Of a stretch of 64,000 nucleotides of DNA, positions 28,881 through 37,147 are shown one piece after another. The position numbers and the translations under genes were made by a program. Position 1 is the stretch's first letter; every line of letters begins with the position of its first letter. Below the pieces are notes generated by a model that was not told the DNA's origin, did no database searches, and saw only the letters and a program-made list of their open reading frames with translations. The DNA comes from Celeribacter baekdonensis (GTDB lineage: Bacteria > Pseudomonadota > Alphaproteobacteria > Rhodobacterales > Rhodobacteraceae): positions 806,001 to 870,000 of the forward strand of contig NZ_CP028475.1 in assembly GCF_003047105.1 (NCBI RefSeq), given 5' to 3'.

Positions 28881-31800
28881 ATGAAACCTTCCACCCATCT
28901 CACCCTTGGGGGCGCACCCGAGGGGTTCGACGCCTTTCTTTTGGCCCGCGAGGTCAGCCGTTCAAACGGTCCGGTGATCCATGTTGCGCGTGATGACAAA
29001 CGTCTCGCCGCTCTGCGCGCCGCTCTGCGGTTTTTTGCACCTGATCTGCCGGTGATCGACTTTCCGGCTTGGGATTGTTTGCCCTATGACCGGATGTCTC
29101 CAAACTCTGATGTCGCCGCCGCGCGCATGGCCACTTTGGCCGCGCTGGCGCATGGGGCGATGCCGAAACGCTTTGTGCTTTTGACCACGCTCTCTGCTGC
29201 GACCCAGCGGGTGCCGACCCGTGACATGCTTGCACAAGCGGCGTTTGTCATGCGCAAAGGCCAGCGCGTCAACGAGGCCGAACTGCGCAGTTTTTTCGTG
29301 CGCATGGGCTTTACCCAAGCGCCAACCGTGGTCGAACATGGCGATTACGCAATCCGTGGCGGCATCATTGATGTGTTTCCTCCGGGGCAGGAACTGCCGG
29401 TGCGGCTTGATTTCTTTGGCGATGAATTGGACGGGCTGCGCCGTTTTGATCCGGCCAGCCAAAAGACCATCGACAGCCTGGACGAGATCACCTTTACCCC
29501 GGTGTCCGAAGTCATCTTGGACGAGGAATCCATCACCCGGTTTCGACAAAATTACCGCGTTGAATTTGGCGCGGCAGGCACCGATGATCCGCTTTATGAA
29601 GCGGTCTCAGCGGGCAAGAAACACGCCGGGCTTGAGCATTGGTTGCCCTATTTCCACGCCCGGCTCGACACGTTGTTTGACTACATGCCGGATGCGTCAA
29701 TTTCCCTTGATGATCAATCGACTGCGGCACGTCTTTCACGTTGGGATTCAATCGCTGATCAATATGATGCCCGGCGTGAGGCGCTCAAGGCCAAGGGCCG
29801 GATGGACAGCGTCTATAAACCCTGTCCGCCAGCGCTTTTGTACCTAGATGATGCCGCTTGGGAGGTGGCGATTGCGGGCCGTCGGGTGATCCATTTCCAC
29901 CCGCTGCCACAGGCGTCAGGTCCCGGTGTTTTGGACGCAGGCGGGCGCGTAGGACGCAATTTTGCGCCAGAGCGTCAAATGGAAAACGTCAATCTTTTTG
30001 AAGAGTTGGCGGAGCATGTTGAGAAACGCCGCAAACAAGGGTCGGTGGTGCTTGCCTCATGGTCCGAGGGCGCGCGGGATCGTTTGAAAACGCTGCTCGA
30101 AGACCAAGACATGACCGGGCTGGTTGAGATCGACGATTGGCGTGATGTGCCAGACGGACAAAGCCAAAGTCTGGGACGGGTGTTCCTGTCGATCTGGGCG
30201 CTCGAAGAGGGGTTTGAGGCCCCGACTGGCGAGGGCCAATCGGTCACGGTGATTTCGGAACAGGACGTGTTGGGCGACCGTTTGGTGCGTCGTCCGGGCC
30301 GCAAAAAGCGCGCCGAAAATTTCCTCACCGAGCACTCGTCACTCAGTGCAGGCGATTTGATTGTCCATGTTGATCATGGTGTCGGGATTTTTCGTGGGCT
30401 TGAGGTGGTCACCGCTTTGGGGGCGGCGCATGAATGTCTTTTGCTCGAATATGCGGGCGGGGATCGGCTTTACCTTCCTGTTGAAAACATTGAGCTTTTA
30501 AGTCGGTATGGCCATGATGAAGGCTTGCTCGACAAGCTTGGTGGTGGCGCATGGCAGGCGAAAAAGGCGCGGATGAAAGACCGCATTCGCGAGATCGCTG
30601 AAAAGCTGATCCGCATTGCCGCCGAACGCCACATCCGCAAAGCCCCGATCATGATCCCGCCACAAGACATGTGGGAGGCGTTTTGCGCGCGCTTCCCCTA
30701 TTCGGAGACCGAGGATCAGCTCAAGGCCATCGAAGATGTGCTTGAAGATTTTGAAGCCGGGCGACCGATGGACCGGTTGGTTTGCGGCGATGTCGGCTTT
30801 GGCAAAACCGAAGTGGCGATGCGCGCGGCCTTTATTGCGGCCCTGTCTGGTGCGCAGGTGGCGGTGATCGCCCCGACCACGCTTTTGGCGCGGCAACATT
30901 TCCGCTCCTTCGCTGAACGCTTTCGTGGCCTGCCGGTCAATGTGCGGCCGATGTCGCGCTTTGTCAGTCAAAAAGACATGGCGGCAACCCGCGACGGGCT
31001 GGCCTCTGGCGAGATCGACATTGTCGTCGGCACCCATGCGCTTTTGGCGAAAAATGTGCGGTTTCAAAACCTTGGCTTGCTGATCGTCGATGAAGAACAA
31101 CGCTTTGGTGTGACCCATAAAGAGCGGCTGAAGTCGCTCAAATCCGACATTCACGTCCTCACTCTTTCGGCCACACCGATCCCGCGCACATTGCAAATGT
31201 CGATGACCGGGGTGCGTGATTTGTCCATTATTGGCACGCCGCCGGTCGACCGCCTCTCAATCCGCACCTATGTCTCGGAATTCGATACGGTGACGGTGCG
31301 CGAGGCCTTGCTGCGCGAACATTATCGCGGCGGACAGAGTTTCTTCGTCGTGCCGCGCGTCAAAGACATTCCCGAGATTGAGGCCTTTTTGCAGGACCAA
31401 GTGCCCGAAGTCACCCATGTCGTCGCCCATGGTCAGATGGCGGCGGGCGAGTTGGACGACCGGATGAACGCCTTTTACGACGGCAAATATGATGTGCTTT
31501 TGGCGACGACCATTGTCGAAAGCGGCATCGACATTCCGACCGCCAACACGATGATCATTCACCGCGCCGATATGTTTGGGCTGGCGCAGCTTTACCAAAT
31601 TCGGGGCCGGGTGGGGCGTGCCAAAACCCGTGCCTATGCCTATCTGACCACCAAACCGCGCGCGCCTTTGACGCCACAGGCGCAGAAGCGGCTGCGGGTG
31701 CTCGGATCGCTTGATATGTTGGGGGCTGGATTCACCTTGGCCTCGCAAGATCTCGACATTCGCGGCGCGGGCAATTTGGTTGGCGAGGAACAGTCCGGCC

Positions 31801-32372
31801 ATGTCAAAGAGGTCGGGTTTGAGCTGTACCAAGCGATGTTGGAAGAGGCGATTGCCAAGATCAAATCCGGTCAAGAGGCGATCACTTTGGACGATGATGG
31901 GCAGTGGGCGCCGCAGATCAATCTGGGCGTTCCTGTTTTGATTCCAGAGGCTTATGTGCCCGATCTTGATGTGCGTTTGGGGCTGTATCGCCGCCTGTCT
32001 GGCCTGCACACCAAGGTGGAGCTTGAAGGTTTTGCCGCAGAATTGATTGACCGGTTCGGGAAATTGCCGAAAGAGGTCAATACCTTATTGCTCGTTGTTC
32101 GGATCAAGGAGAAATGCCGCGCCGCCGGGATTGCCCGTCTGGATGGCGGACCAAAAGGGGCGACGATCCAGTTCCACAATGACAAATTTGCCAACCCGGT
32201 CGGGCTTGTTGATTTCATTCAGGCGCAAAAAGGTCAGGCCAAGGTCAAGGACAACAAGATCATCGTGCGCCGCGATTGGCCGCGGGATTCCGACAAGATC
32301 AAGGGCGCGTTCTCCATCGCCCAAGACCTTGCCAATCACGCGAAGTCCGCATCTCAAGCGCCTAAAAAGTAA
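28881..32372 (+). CDS. mfd: transcription-repair coupling factor
   Basis: A 1163-residue SF2 translocase that removes stalled RNA polymerase and recruits UvrA. It has the N-terminal UvrB-like region, the CarD-like polymerase-binding domain (LSAGDLIVHVDHGVGIFRGL), the translocase with GDVGFGKTEVAMRAAF and VDEEQRFGVTHKERLK, the RecG-like motif QIRGRVGRAKTRAYAY, and the C-terminal TRCF domain. A GTG immediately upstream (28878) could also start it. Confidence 0.97.
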   Translation: MKPSTHLTLGGAPEGFDAFLLAREVSRSNGPVIHVARDDKRLAALRAALRFFAPDLPVIDFPAWDCLPYDRMSPNSDVAAARMATLAALAHGAMPKRFVLLTTLSAATQRVPTRDMLAQAAFVMRKGQRVNEAELRSFFVRMGFTQAPTVVEHGDYAIRGGIIDVFPPGQELPVRLDFFGDELDGLRRFDPASQKTIDSLDEITFTPVSEVILDEESITRFRQNYRVEFGAAGTDDPLYEAVSAGKKHAGLEHWLPYFHARLDTLFDYMPDASISLDDQSTAARLSRWDSIADQYDARREALKAKGRMDSVYKPCPPALLYLDDAAWEVAIAGRRVIHFHPLPQASGPGVLDAGGRVGRNFAPERQMENVNLFEELAEHVEKRRKQGSVVLASWSEGARDRLKTLLEDQDMTGLVEIDDWRDVPDGQSQSLGRVFLSIWALEEGFEAPTGEGQSVTVISEQDVLGDRLVRRPGRKKRAENFLTEHSSLSAGDLIVHVDHGVGIFRGLEVVTALGAAHECLLLEYAGGDRLYLPVENIELLSRYGHDEGLLDKLGGGAWQAKKARMKDRIREIAEKLIRIAAERHIRKAPIMIPPQDMWEAFCARFPYSETEDQLKAIEDVLEDFEAGRPMDRLVCGDVGFGKTEVAMRAAFIAALSGAQVAVIAPTTLLARQHFRSFAERFRGLPVNVRPMSRFVSQKDMAATRDGLASGEIDIVVGTHALLAKNVRFQNLGLLIVDEEQRFGVTHKERLKSLKSDIHVLTLSATPIPRTLQMSMTGVRDLSIIGTPPVDRLSIRTYVSEFDTVTVREALLREHYRGGQSFFVVPRVKDIPEIEAFLQDQVPEVTHVVAHGQMAAGELDDRMNAFYDGKYDVLLATTIVESGIDIPTANTMIIHRADMFGLAQLYQIRGRVGRAKTRAYAYLTTKPRAPLTPQAQKRLRVLGSLDMLGAGFTLASQDLDIRGAGNLVGEEQSGHVKEVGFELYQAMLEEAIAKIKSGQEAITLDDDGQWAPQINLGVPVLIPEAYVPDLDVRLGLYRRLSGLHTKVELEGFAAELIDRFGKLPKEVNTLLLVVRIKEKCRAAGIARLDGGPKGATIQFHNDKFANPVGLVDFIQAQKGQAKVKDNKIIVRRDWPRDSDKIKGAFSIAQDLANHAKSASQAPKK

Positions 32373-32376
32373 CGGA

Positions 32377-33576
32377 TTAGGCCTCTGGTTTCTCCATGCG
32401 GAACAACACCAGAGCCAGCCCAGAACAGATCAATCCCGCGACCATCACCGGCACCGGGGTGCCGTTGAACATCAACCCAACCGGGGCGGCAATCACCACG
32501 GAGCCCATGGTGAACAGCGCACCGATCACCGAATTGCCCATGCCCGCCAAGCGCCCCAAAGGCACCATGGCCAGAGCGTTCAAATTGCCAAAGGTGAAGG
32601 CGTTGATAAAGAACATCGCCACCGTCCACAAAAAGAACACGGCAAAGCCAAAGGGGGTGGCCCCGGCGAGGCCTGTCAGGTTCATGATCAGCGCGATGAG
32701 AGAGGCGATGGCGGCAATGCGGTAGCCCAAACGGATCATGACATGCATGCCCAAACGGGTCACCAAATTGCCGTTTATGATGGCCCCTGCGGCGCTGAGG
32801 ATGGCGGTGGCGCCGAACCAATAGGGAAAGCTTGCGCCAAGATCAAAACCTTGGTCATAAATCGGTTGGACCGAGGAGAGGATGGAAAACATCTGCGCAA
32901 ATCCAAGGGTCAGGATCAGGATGTAAAGCCGGACATTATAGATGCCAAGCACCTGACGGACGCCCTGCATCAGGTCGCGCGGATTGAGCTTTCGGTGATT
33001 TTCCGGGGCCAGAGTTTCGCCTTGGCGCAGGCCAAACCACAGGGCACTGATCGCGGCCAAAAGCACAAAAGACGCGAAAACCCCGTGCCAGCCAAAGTGG
33101 CCAATAATCAACGCCCCGACAGAGGGGGCGACGGCGGGGGCCAGCATGAAAATCGTCATCACAAAGGAGATGATTTTGGCCATATCGCGCCCCTCATAGA
33201 GGTCGCGCACCATGGCCACGCCGACGGTGCGCGGGAAGGCGGCACCAAAGCCCTGAAGGACACGACCGACAAGCATCATCTCCATGGAATGCGATAGCCC
33301 GGCAAAGATCGCCCCCAGAGCATAAAGCAAAAGGCCAAGCAGGATCAAAGGTTTGCGTCCGAAATGATCGGAAATCGGTCCACTGACCAACGTGCCAAAC
33401 CCCATACCAAAGACAAAAGCCGCAAGCACCAGTTGCGCCCGATTTGGGTCGTTTGGGGAGAGGTCGGCGGCAATATCGGGCAGGCCGGGCAGCATGGCAT
33501 CAATGGAAAAGGCGACGATGGCAAAAAGCAGGGCTAAAAGTGCCGTGAATTCGAGTTGCGGCAAACGGCGGGGCAT
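32377..33576 (-). CDS. Bcr/CflA family drug efflux MFS transporter
   Basis: A 399-residue, twelve-segment permease. The N terminus (LLFAIVAFSIDAMLPGLPDIAADL) and the loop GPISDHFGRKPLILLGLLLYA are diagnostic of the Bcr/CflA group of proton-driven drug exporters. It converges on mfd with only a 4-bp gap. Confidence 0.9.
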   Translation of the reverse strand: MPRRLPQLEFTALLALLFAIVAFSIDAMLPGLPDIAADLSPNDPNRAQLVLAAFVFGMGFGTLVSGPISDHFGRKPLILLGLLLYALGAIFAGLSHSMEMMLVGRVLQGFGAAFPRTVGVAMVRDLYEGRDMAKIISFVMTIFMLAPAVAPSVGALIIGHFGWHGVFASFVLLAAISALWFGLRQGETLAPENHRKLNPRDLMQGVRQVLGIYNVRLYILILTLGFAQMFSILSSVQPIYDQGFDLGASFPYWFGATAILSAAGAIINGNLVTRLGMHVMIRLGYRIAAIASLIALIMNLTGLAGATPFGFAVFFLWTVAMFFINAFTFGNLNALAMVPLGRLAGMGNSVIGALFTMGSVVIAAPVGLMFNGTPVPVMVAGLICSGLALVLFRMEKPEA

Positions 33577-33635
33577 GGAGGTATCCTGTCAATAAAGGTC
33601 GCGGCACCATATGAGGCGGGCCTTGATTTGACCAG

Positions 33636-34172
33636 TCAAGCCGCTGTTTGAGGGGCTGTGCGTAGATGCGCAGACTCTCGGTTTGCAGCGAAGAGAAGCG
33701 CCAAACACCCCAAACAGGCGACGATCCAGACGCGGTCTCCACCAGAGATCAGCGCCAGACCAAGAAAGGACAGGCCTTGGCCAAGGTATTGCGGATGGCG
33801 GATGTGGCGATATGGGCCTGTGTCGCAGGGTGCGGCGTCCGGGCAAAAGCCGCAGGTGGCTTTGAGGCCAAGCGCCGCCGTGCCCCAACTGTGCAACGCT
33901 GAGCCGATCAGCGCCAAGGCACCGCCGCCGATCCAGCGTAGCGGGTTTGGCAGGTCCAACACAGTGCCGTCCTCTGCGCCCAATCGGACCAATCCGACAT
34001 AAATGCAGATGGTCAGCCCCCAAGACCACATCACGGTGACCGCTTCGGCCACGGGTCCGGCGCGGTGCTTTGGTGGCCAAATCCGAGCCGCAGGACACAT
34101 CAGGGCATGGGTCAGGATCGTGATCCAGCCGAGGGCACCAAACAGTCCGATCCAAAGCCCGGATGGGATCAT
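33636..34172 (-). CDS. membrane methyltransferase-like protein (PEMT/ICMT type)
   Basis: A 178-residue protein with about five membrane segments and the motif GPYRHIRHPQYLGQGLSFLG, the SAM-binding RHP-Y signature of isoprenylcysteine/phospholipid methyltransferase-like proteins. The substrate is unknown. Its ATG overlaps the stop of the DsbA-like gene, so both form one operon. Confidence 0.75.
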   Translation of the reverse strand: MIPSGLWIGLFGALGWITILTHALMCPAARIWPPKHRAGPVAEAVTVMWSWGLTICIYVGLVRLGAEDGTVLDLPNPLRWIGGGALALIGSALHSWGTAALGLKATCGFCPDAAPCDTGPYRHIRHPQYLGQGLSFLGLALISGGDRVWIVACLGCLALLFAANRESAHLRTAPQTAA

Positions 34173-34855
34173 ATCAAGGCCTGTGATGGGTCATCCCCCT
34201 GATCGTCTGCGGCGATCTGGGCATTGAGTTCATCAATCACCTGCAGCCAAAGTTCGGGCGGCTGCGCGCCTTCGACGGCATGTTGGTTGGCAACGATATA
34301 GAGTGGTACGGCATTCACGCCGCGCTCACGCGCATGGGTGTCGCGGGTTTGGATCTCTTCGACATCGGCGTCCGAGAGCAAAAGGCGACGCACCGCGTCC
34401 GCGTCCATTTCAACACGTTCCGCGAGCGCAACCAACGTCTCGACATCACCAATGTCGCGACCGTCCTGAAAATAGGCACGATACAGGGCAGAGACCATCG
34501 GTGTTTGACGACCTTCGATCCCGGCCCAATGGATCAGCCGATGCGCGTCCAAGGTGTTGGGGGTGGTCTTGATCGCCAAGAGGTCAACTTTTGGCATTTC
34601 CTTCAACATGACCTCGATGAGCGGCAGGTAGGCTTTGCCTGCGCCCTCGGTGCCACCGAATTTTGCGTTCAAATAGGCCTGCCGCTCCATGCCGCCTTTG
34701 GGCATCGTCGGGTTCAATTGAAACGGATGCCATTGCAAAGCAAAGGGGTGATCGGGGCGGGCCTCTAAGGCGCGGTCGAGCCGGGCTTTGCCGATGGCGC
34801 ACCAAGGGCAGATCGGATCGTGGAAAATATCAAGCGGGATCACAGGCGAGATCAT
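34169..34855 (-). CDS. DsbA-family oxidoreductase, FrnE/HCCA-isomerase-like
   Basis: A 228-residue thioredoxin-fold protein with CPWC in DPICPWCAIGKARLD and no signal peptide, so it is cytoplasmic. Family members act as disulfide oxidoreductases or glutathione-dependent isomerases. Later motifs are ALYRAYFQDGRDIGDVE and GVNAVPLYIVANQHAVEGAQ. Confidence 0.88.
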   Translation of the reverse strand: MISPVIPLDIFHDPICPWCAIGKARLDRALEARPDHPFALQWHPFQLNPTMPKGGMERQAYLNAKFGGTEGAGKAYLPLIEVMLKEMPKVDLLAIKTTPNTLDAHRLIHWAGIEGRQTPMVSALYRAYFQDGRDIGDVETLVALAERVEMDADAVRRLLLSDADVEEIQTRDTHARERGVNAVPLYIVANQHAVEGAQPPELWLQVIDELNAQIAADDQGDDPSQALI

Positions 34856-35185
34856 GGGCGGGCTCCGAAGGGCTGAGGCGTCAAATGGGTCGAACGTACA
34901 TACCCCATGACGCTCTCAGGCGGGAGGGGTGAGAAAAGGAAAATATTCCGATAGCTCACGTTTTCCAGTCCGACAGGCGTTCTCATTGACCTACATCTTG
35001 TGTTTGGGGTGGGTTTGCAACTTTGCAAACTGTGTGAATTCATGAATTGTTCTCTCTGTGTTCCCGTGTGAATTGCGGCTGAGAGGGGGTGGTGTGTTAC
35101 AGTTCGAGGTGCGTGACGCGGCGCGCGACTCGTGGTTAACTCACTGCAACGACAGATTTTTTAGTGTTCAACAGGGTTCATCATC
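34856..35185. other. 330-bp intergenic region with divergent promoters
   Basis: Lies between the minus-strand dsbA-like gene and the plus-strand 78-residue gene. No coding frame is convincing. It is more AT-rich than its surroundings and contains the palindrome described at 35013. Confidence 0.6.
35013..35030. promoter_or_regulatory. operator-like palindrome GTTTGCAA-CT-TTGCAAAC
   Basis: Perfect 8-bp arms with a 2-bp centre. TTTGCAA half-sites of this kind are bound by several XRE-type regulators (for example the RamB/ScfR type). It is 157 bp from the DsbA-like start and 156 bp from the small gene, so it could serve either. The cognate regulator is not identified. Confidence 0.5.
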
Positions 35186-35422
35186 ATGGCGTATATCTCC
35201 GGCAAGCAGTTCAGCACCTTTCAAGGTCGCGGCCCCAATGGGTCTTATGATGCACTTTCTTTCCGTCGCCGGATGCGCATGCCTGTTGCGACACTTGCGA
35301 TGGGTCTCTTGGCGGCTTTGGCGATTGCCGGTGGTGCGCTGGACACATTGGTGGCGCGGGTCCAATCGGACAATCTCAGCCAAATCGAATTTTTGACCGG
35401 CGAATTGCCGAGCGGCAAATAG
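35186..35422 (+). CDS. 78-residue small membrane protein
   Basis: Starts MAYISGKQFSTFQGRGPNG, has one hydrophobic helix (about residues 33-52) after a basic FRRRMRM patch, and a polar C terminus. A CAGGG site lies 7 bases upstream, and a good terminator lies 73 bp downstream, supporting a real single-gene unit. No known family is recognised. Confidence 0.6.
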   Translation: MAYISGKQFSTFQGRGPNGSYDALSFRRRMRMPVATLAMGLLAALAIAGGALDTLVARVQSDNLSQIEFLTGELPSGK

Positions 35423-35494
35423 CGCTAAAGGTCATCAGATTTAGGGTCGGCGGAAACCTCACGAGCAGTTCCCCAAGCTACCGCCCGTCCCAAG

Positions 35495-35538
35495 AACCCC
35501 GAAGATGCGTGAACAGCATCCGGGGGTTTTCTTTTTTG
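35495..35538 (+). terminator. intrinsic terminator after the 78-residue gene
   Basis: AACCCC...GATGC pairs with GCATC..GGGGTT around GTGAACA, followed by TTTTCTTTTTT. It precedes the XRE-cupin gene by about 25 bp. Confidence 0.85.
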
Positions 35539-35562
35539 TCTCACAGGCGCTAAAAGATCCGC

Positions 35563-36219
35563 ATGAGCGATACACCAACATCAAACACCGATTTGGACGC
35601 CCGCACCCCGAGCCTGATCCGATTGGCCCGCGAAAGTGGCGATGGCGCCCCCGATGAGGCGCGGCCTTTGGATTTGGGCCTGCGCGTGCGCGATCTGCGC
35701 AAGGCCCGCGGCTGGACGTTAGAGCAGGCGGCAGGACAGGCCGGTCTGGCGCGGTCCACCCTGTCCAAGATCGAAAACGGTCAGATGTCACCGACCTATG
35801 ATGCGCTTAAAAAGCTCGCTGTGGGGCTTGAGATTTCGGTGCCACAACTGTTCACACCGCCGCAAAGGGCGCAGATTTCCGGTCGCATGGCGGTGACGAA
35901 ATCGGGTGAGGGCACGGGCCATCCCACCGCGACCTATGAGCATGAAATGTTGGCGACAGCGCTGACCAAAAAATCCATGCTGCCCTATCGTGCCACGATC
36001 CGGGCGCGTGATTTCGAAGAGTTCGATGGTTGGGTGCGCCATGATGGCGAAGAGTTTCTTTACGTGCTCACCGGGGTGATCAAATTGATCACCGAATTCT
36101 ATGAACCGGTCGAAATGCGCCGGGGCGACAGCGCCTATTATGACGCGTCGATGGGGCATAATGTGATCTCAGTCAGCCCGGAAGATGCGATGATCCTGTG
36201 GGTCACCTCGCTGGCGTGA
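35563..36219 (+). CDS. XRE-family regulator with cupin domain
   Basis: A 218-residue protein with a helix-turn-helix at residues 42-98 (LRVRDLRKARGWTLEQAAGQ, then RSTLSKIENGQMSPTYDALKKL) and a C-terminal cupin sensor (FDGWVRHDGEEFLYVLTGVI). Regulators of this class usually control transport or catabolism of amino acids or polyamines. No clear target lies next to it. It differs from the second XRE-cupin gene at 52759. Confidence 0.9.
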   Translation: MSDTPTSNTDLDARTPSLIRLARESGDGAPDEARPLDLGLRVRDLRKARGWTLEQAAGQAGLARSTLSKIENGQMSPTYDALKKLAVGLEISVPQLFTPPQRAQISGRMAVTKSGEGTGHPTATYEHEMLATALTKKSMLPYRATIRARDFEEFDGWVRHDGEEFLYVLTGVIKLITEFYEPVEMRRGDSAYYDASMGHNVISVSPEDAMILWVTSLA

Positions 36220-36265
36220 TCTCACTGTTTTGACCGTCGAAGTTTTGACCGTCGAATGTGTCGCC

Positions 36266-36754
36266 TCATTGGCCGGTGACATGTGGCGAGCCATAGACGG
36301 TGGGCGCGATGGGGGTGCCGTCGTTTTCTGTAGCATGGCTGTCATAGGTCTTGACCCCAGGGGGCAGGATTGTTCCGGGCCGGGCTTCACGGACAAAGAT
36401 ATGTTTGCTGTTTTCGGGCGTCGCCACGATCGACGTCGGATCGTCAAGCGTGCCGATATAGATGCCCAACCGGTCTGGCCAACGCTCAAAGGTCAGGGCC
36501 AGCTTGGTTCCACATGTGGAGCAGAAGTGGACATGGACAGCCTTTCCGCTGCCCTCTGAAGCTAGGGTAAATACGGACGGATGGCCTTTGGTAAAGTCGA
36601 AGGTCTCGTGTTCGAAAATAGGTTCGATCATCCGATCTGAACCGGTCGCTCGCTGGCAGAACCGACAGTAACAGATTGTCACCCAGAGTGGCGCGCTGCC
36701 CGTATCATAGACAACGTCGCCGCAAAGACAGCGGCCAGTGTGCCCAATCGACAT
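36266..36754 (-). CDS. GFA/CENP-V domain zinc protein
   Basis: A 162-residue member of the glutathione-dependent formaldehyde-activating enzyme fold. Zinc cysteines are in GRCLCGDVVY, CYCRFCQRATGS and CSTCGTKLA. Most members have unknown activity. ATG 36754 lies just before the conserved start. Convergent with the XRE-cupin gene. Confidence 0.88.
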   Translation of the reverse strand: MSIGHTGRCLCGDVVYDTGSAPLWVTICYCRFCQRATGSDRMIEPIFEHETFDFTKGHPSVFTLASEGSGKAVHVHFCSTCGTKLALTFERWPDRLGIYIGTLDDPTSIVATPENSKHIFVREARPGTILPPGVKTYDSHATENDGTPIAPTVYGSPHVTGQ

Positions 36755-36841
36755 GTCGCCCACCTTTCATGTGACCTATGGCTGATGCGGTTCAGCGTAA
36801 CATGACACCGGCGATGGAAGCAAAACTCTTGATTGGCCGGA

Positions 36842-36982
36842 TCAGAAAACCACTTTCGCCGTGGTCTTTACTGTCGCTTTCGTGGCTTTCGCCCCCACGC
36901 GTGCGACAGCGCAGCCGGAGAGGCCCAAACTCAGACAGAGGATCAACGCGATGCCTTTGAAAAACACCGCGCTTAGAACCAT
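36842..36982 (-). CDS. 46-residue lipoprotein
   Basis: MVLSAVFFKGIALILCLSLG leads to the lipobox LSGC, leaving a short mature chain rich in Lys, Thr and Ala. Its ATG lies inside the end of the entericidin-like gene (10-bp overlap), so both are read from one message. No homologue is recognised; the pair recalls the two-gene entericidin arrangement. Confidence 0.6.
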   Translation of the reverse strand: MVLSAVFFKGIALILCLSLGLSGCAVARVGAKATKATVKTTAKVVF

Positions 36983-37086
36983 CCCTGAACCGTGCGCGAG
37001 GCGCCGGTGATGTCTTCGCCCACGCCGGCGACAGTGCCGCAAGAGGTGAGCGCGAGGGTGAGGAGGATGAGGGCTGCTTTTCTCAT
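36973..37086 (-). CDS. ecn: entericidin-family lipoprotein
   Basis: A 37-residue lipoprotein: MRKAALILLTLALTSCG signal and lipobox, then TVAGVGEDITGASRTVQGWF. The C-TVAG-G-DI pattern is the hallmark of entericidin A/B. In Escherichia coli these small cell-envelope lipoproteins form an antidote/toxin pair induced by stress; whether this pair works so is unknown. Confidence 0.8.
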   Translation of the reverse strand: MRKAALILLTLALTSCGTVAGVGEDITGASRTVQGWF

Positions 37087-37147
37087 GTTTGTCTTCCCAA
37101 TAGGCACAGGTGTTTCGGATCAGGCTTGGCGGATCACACGCGGCGGA

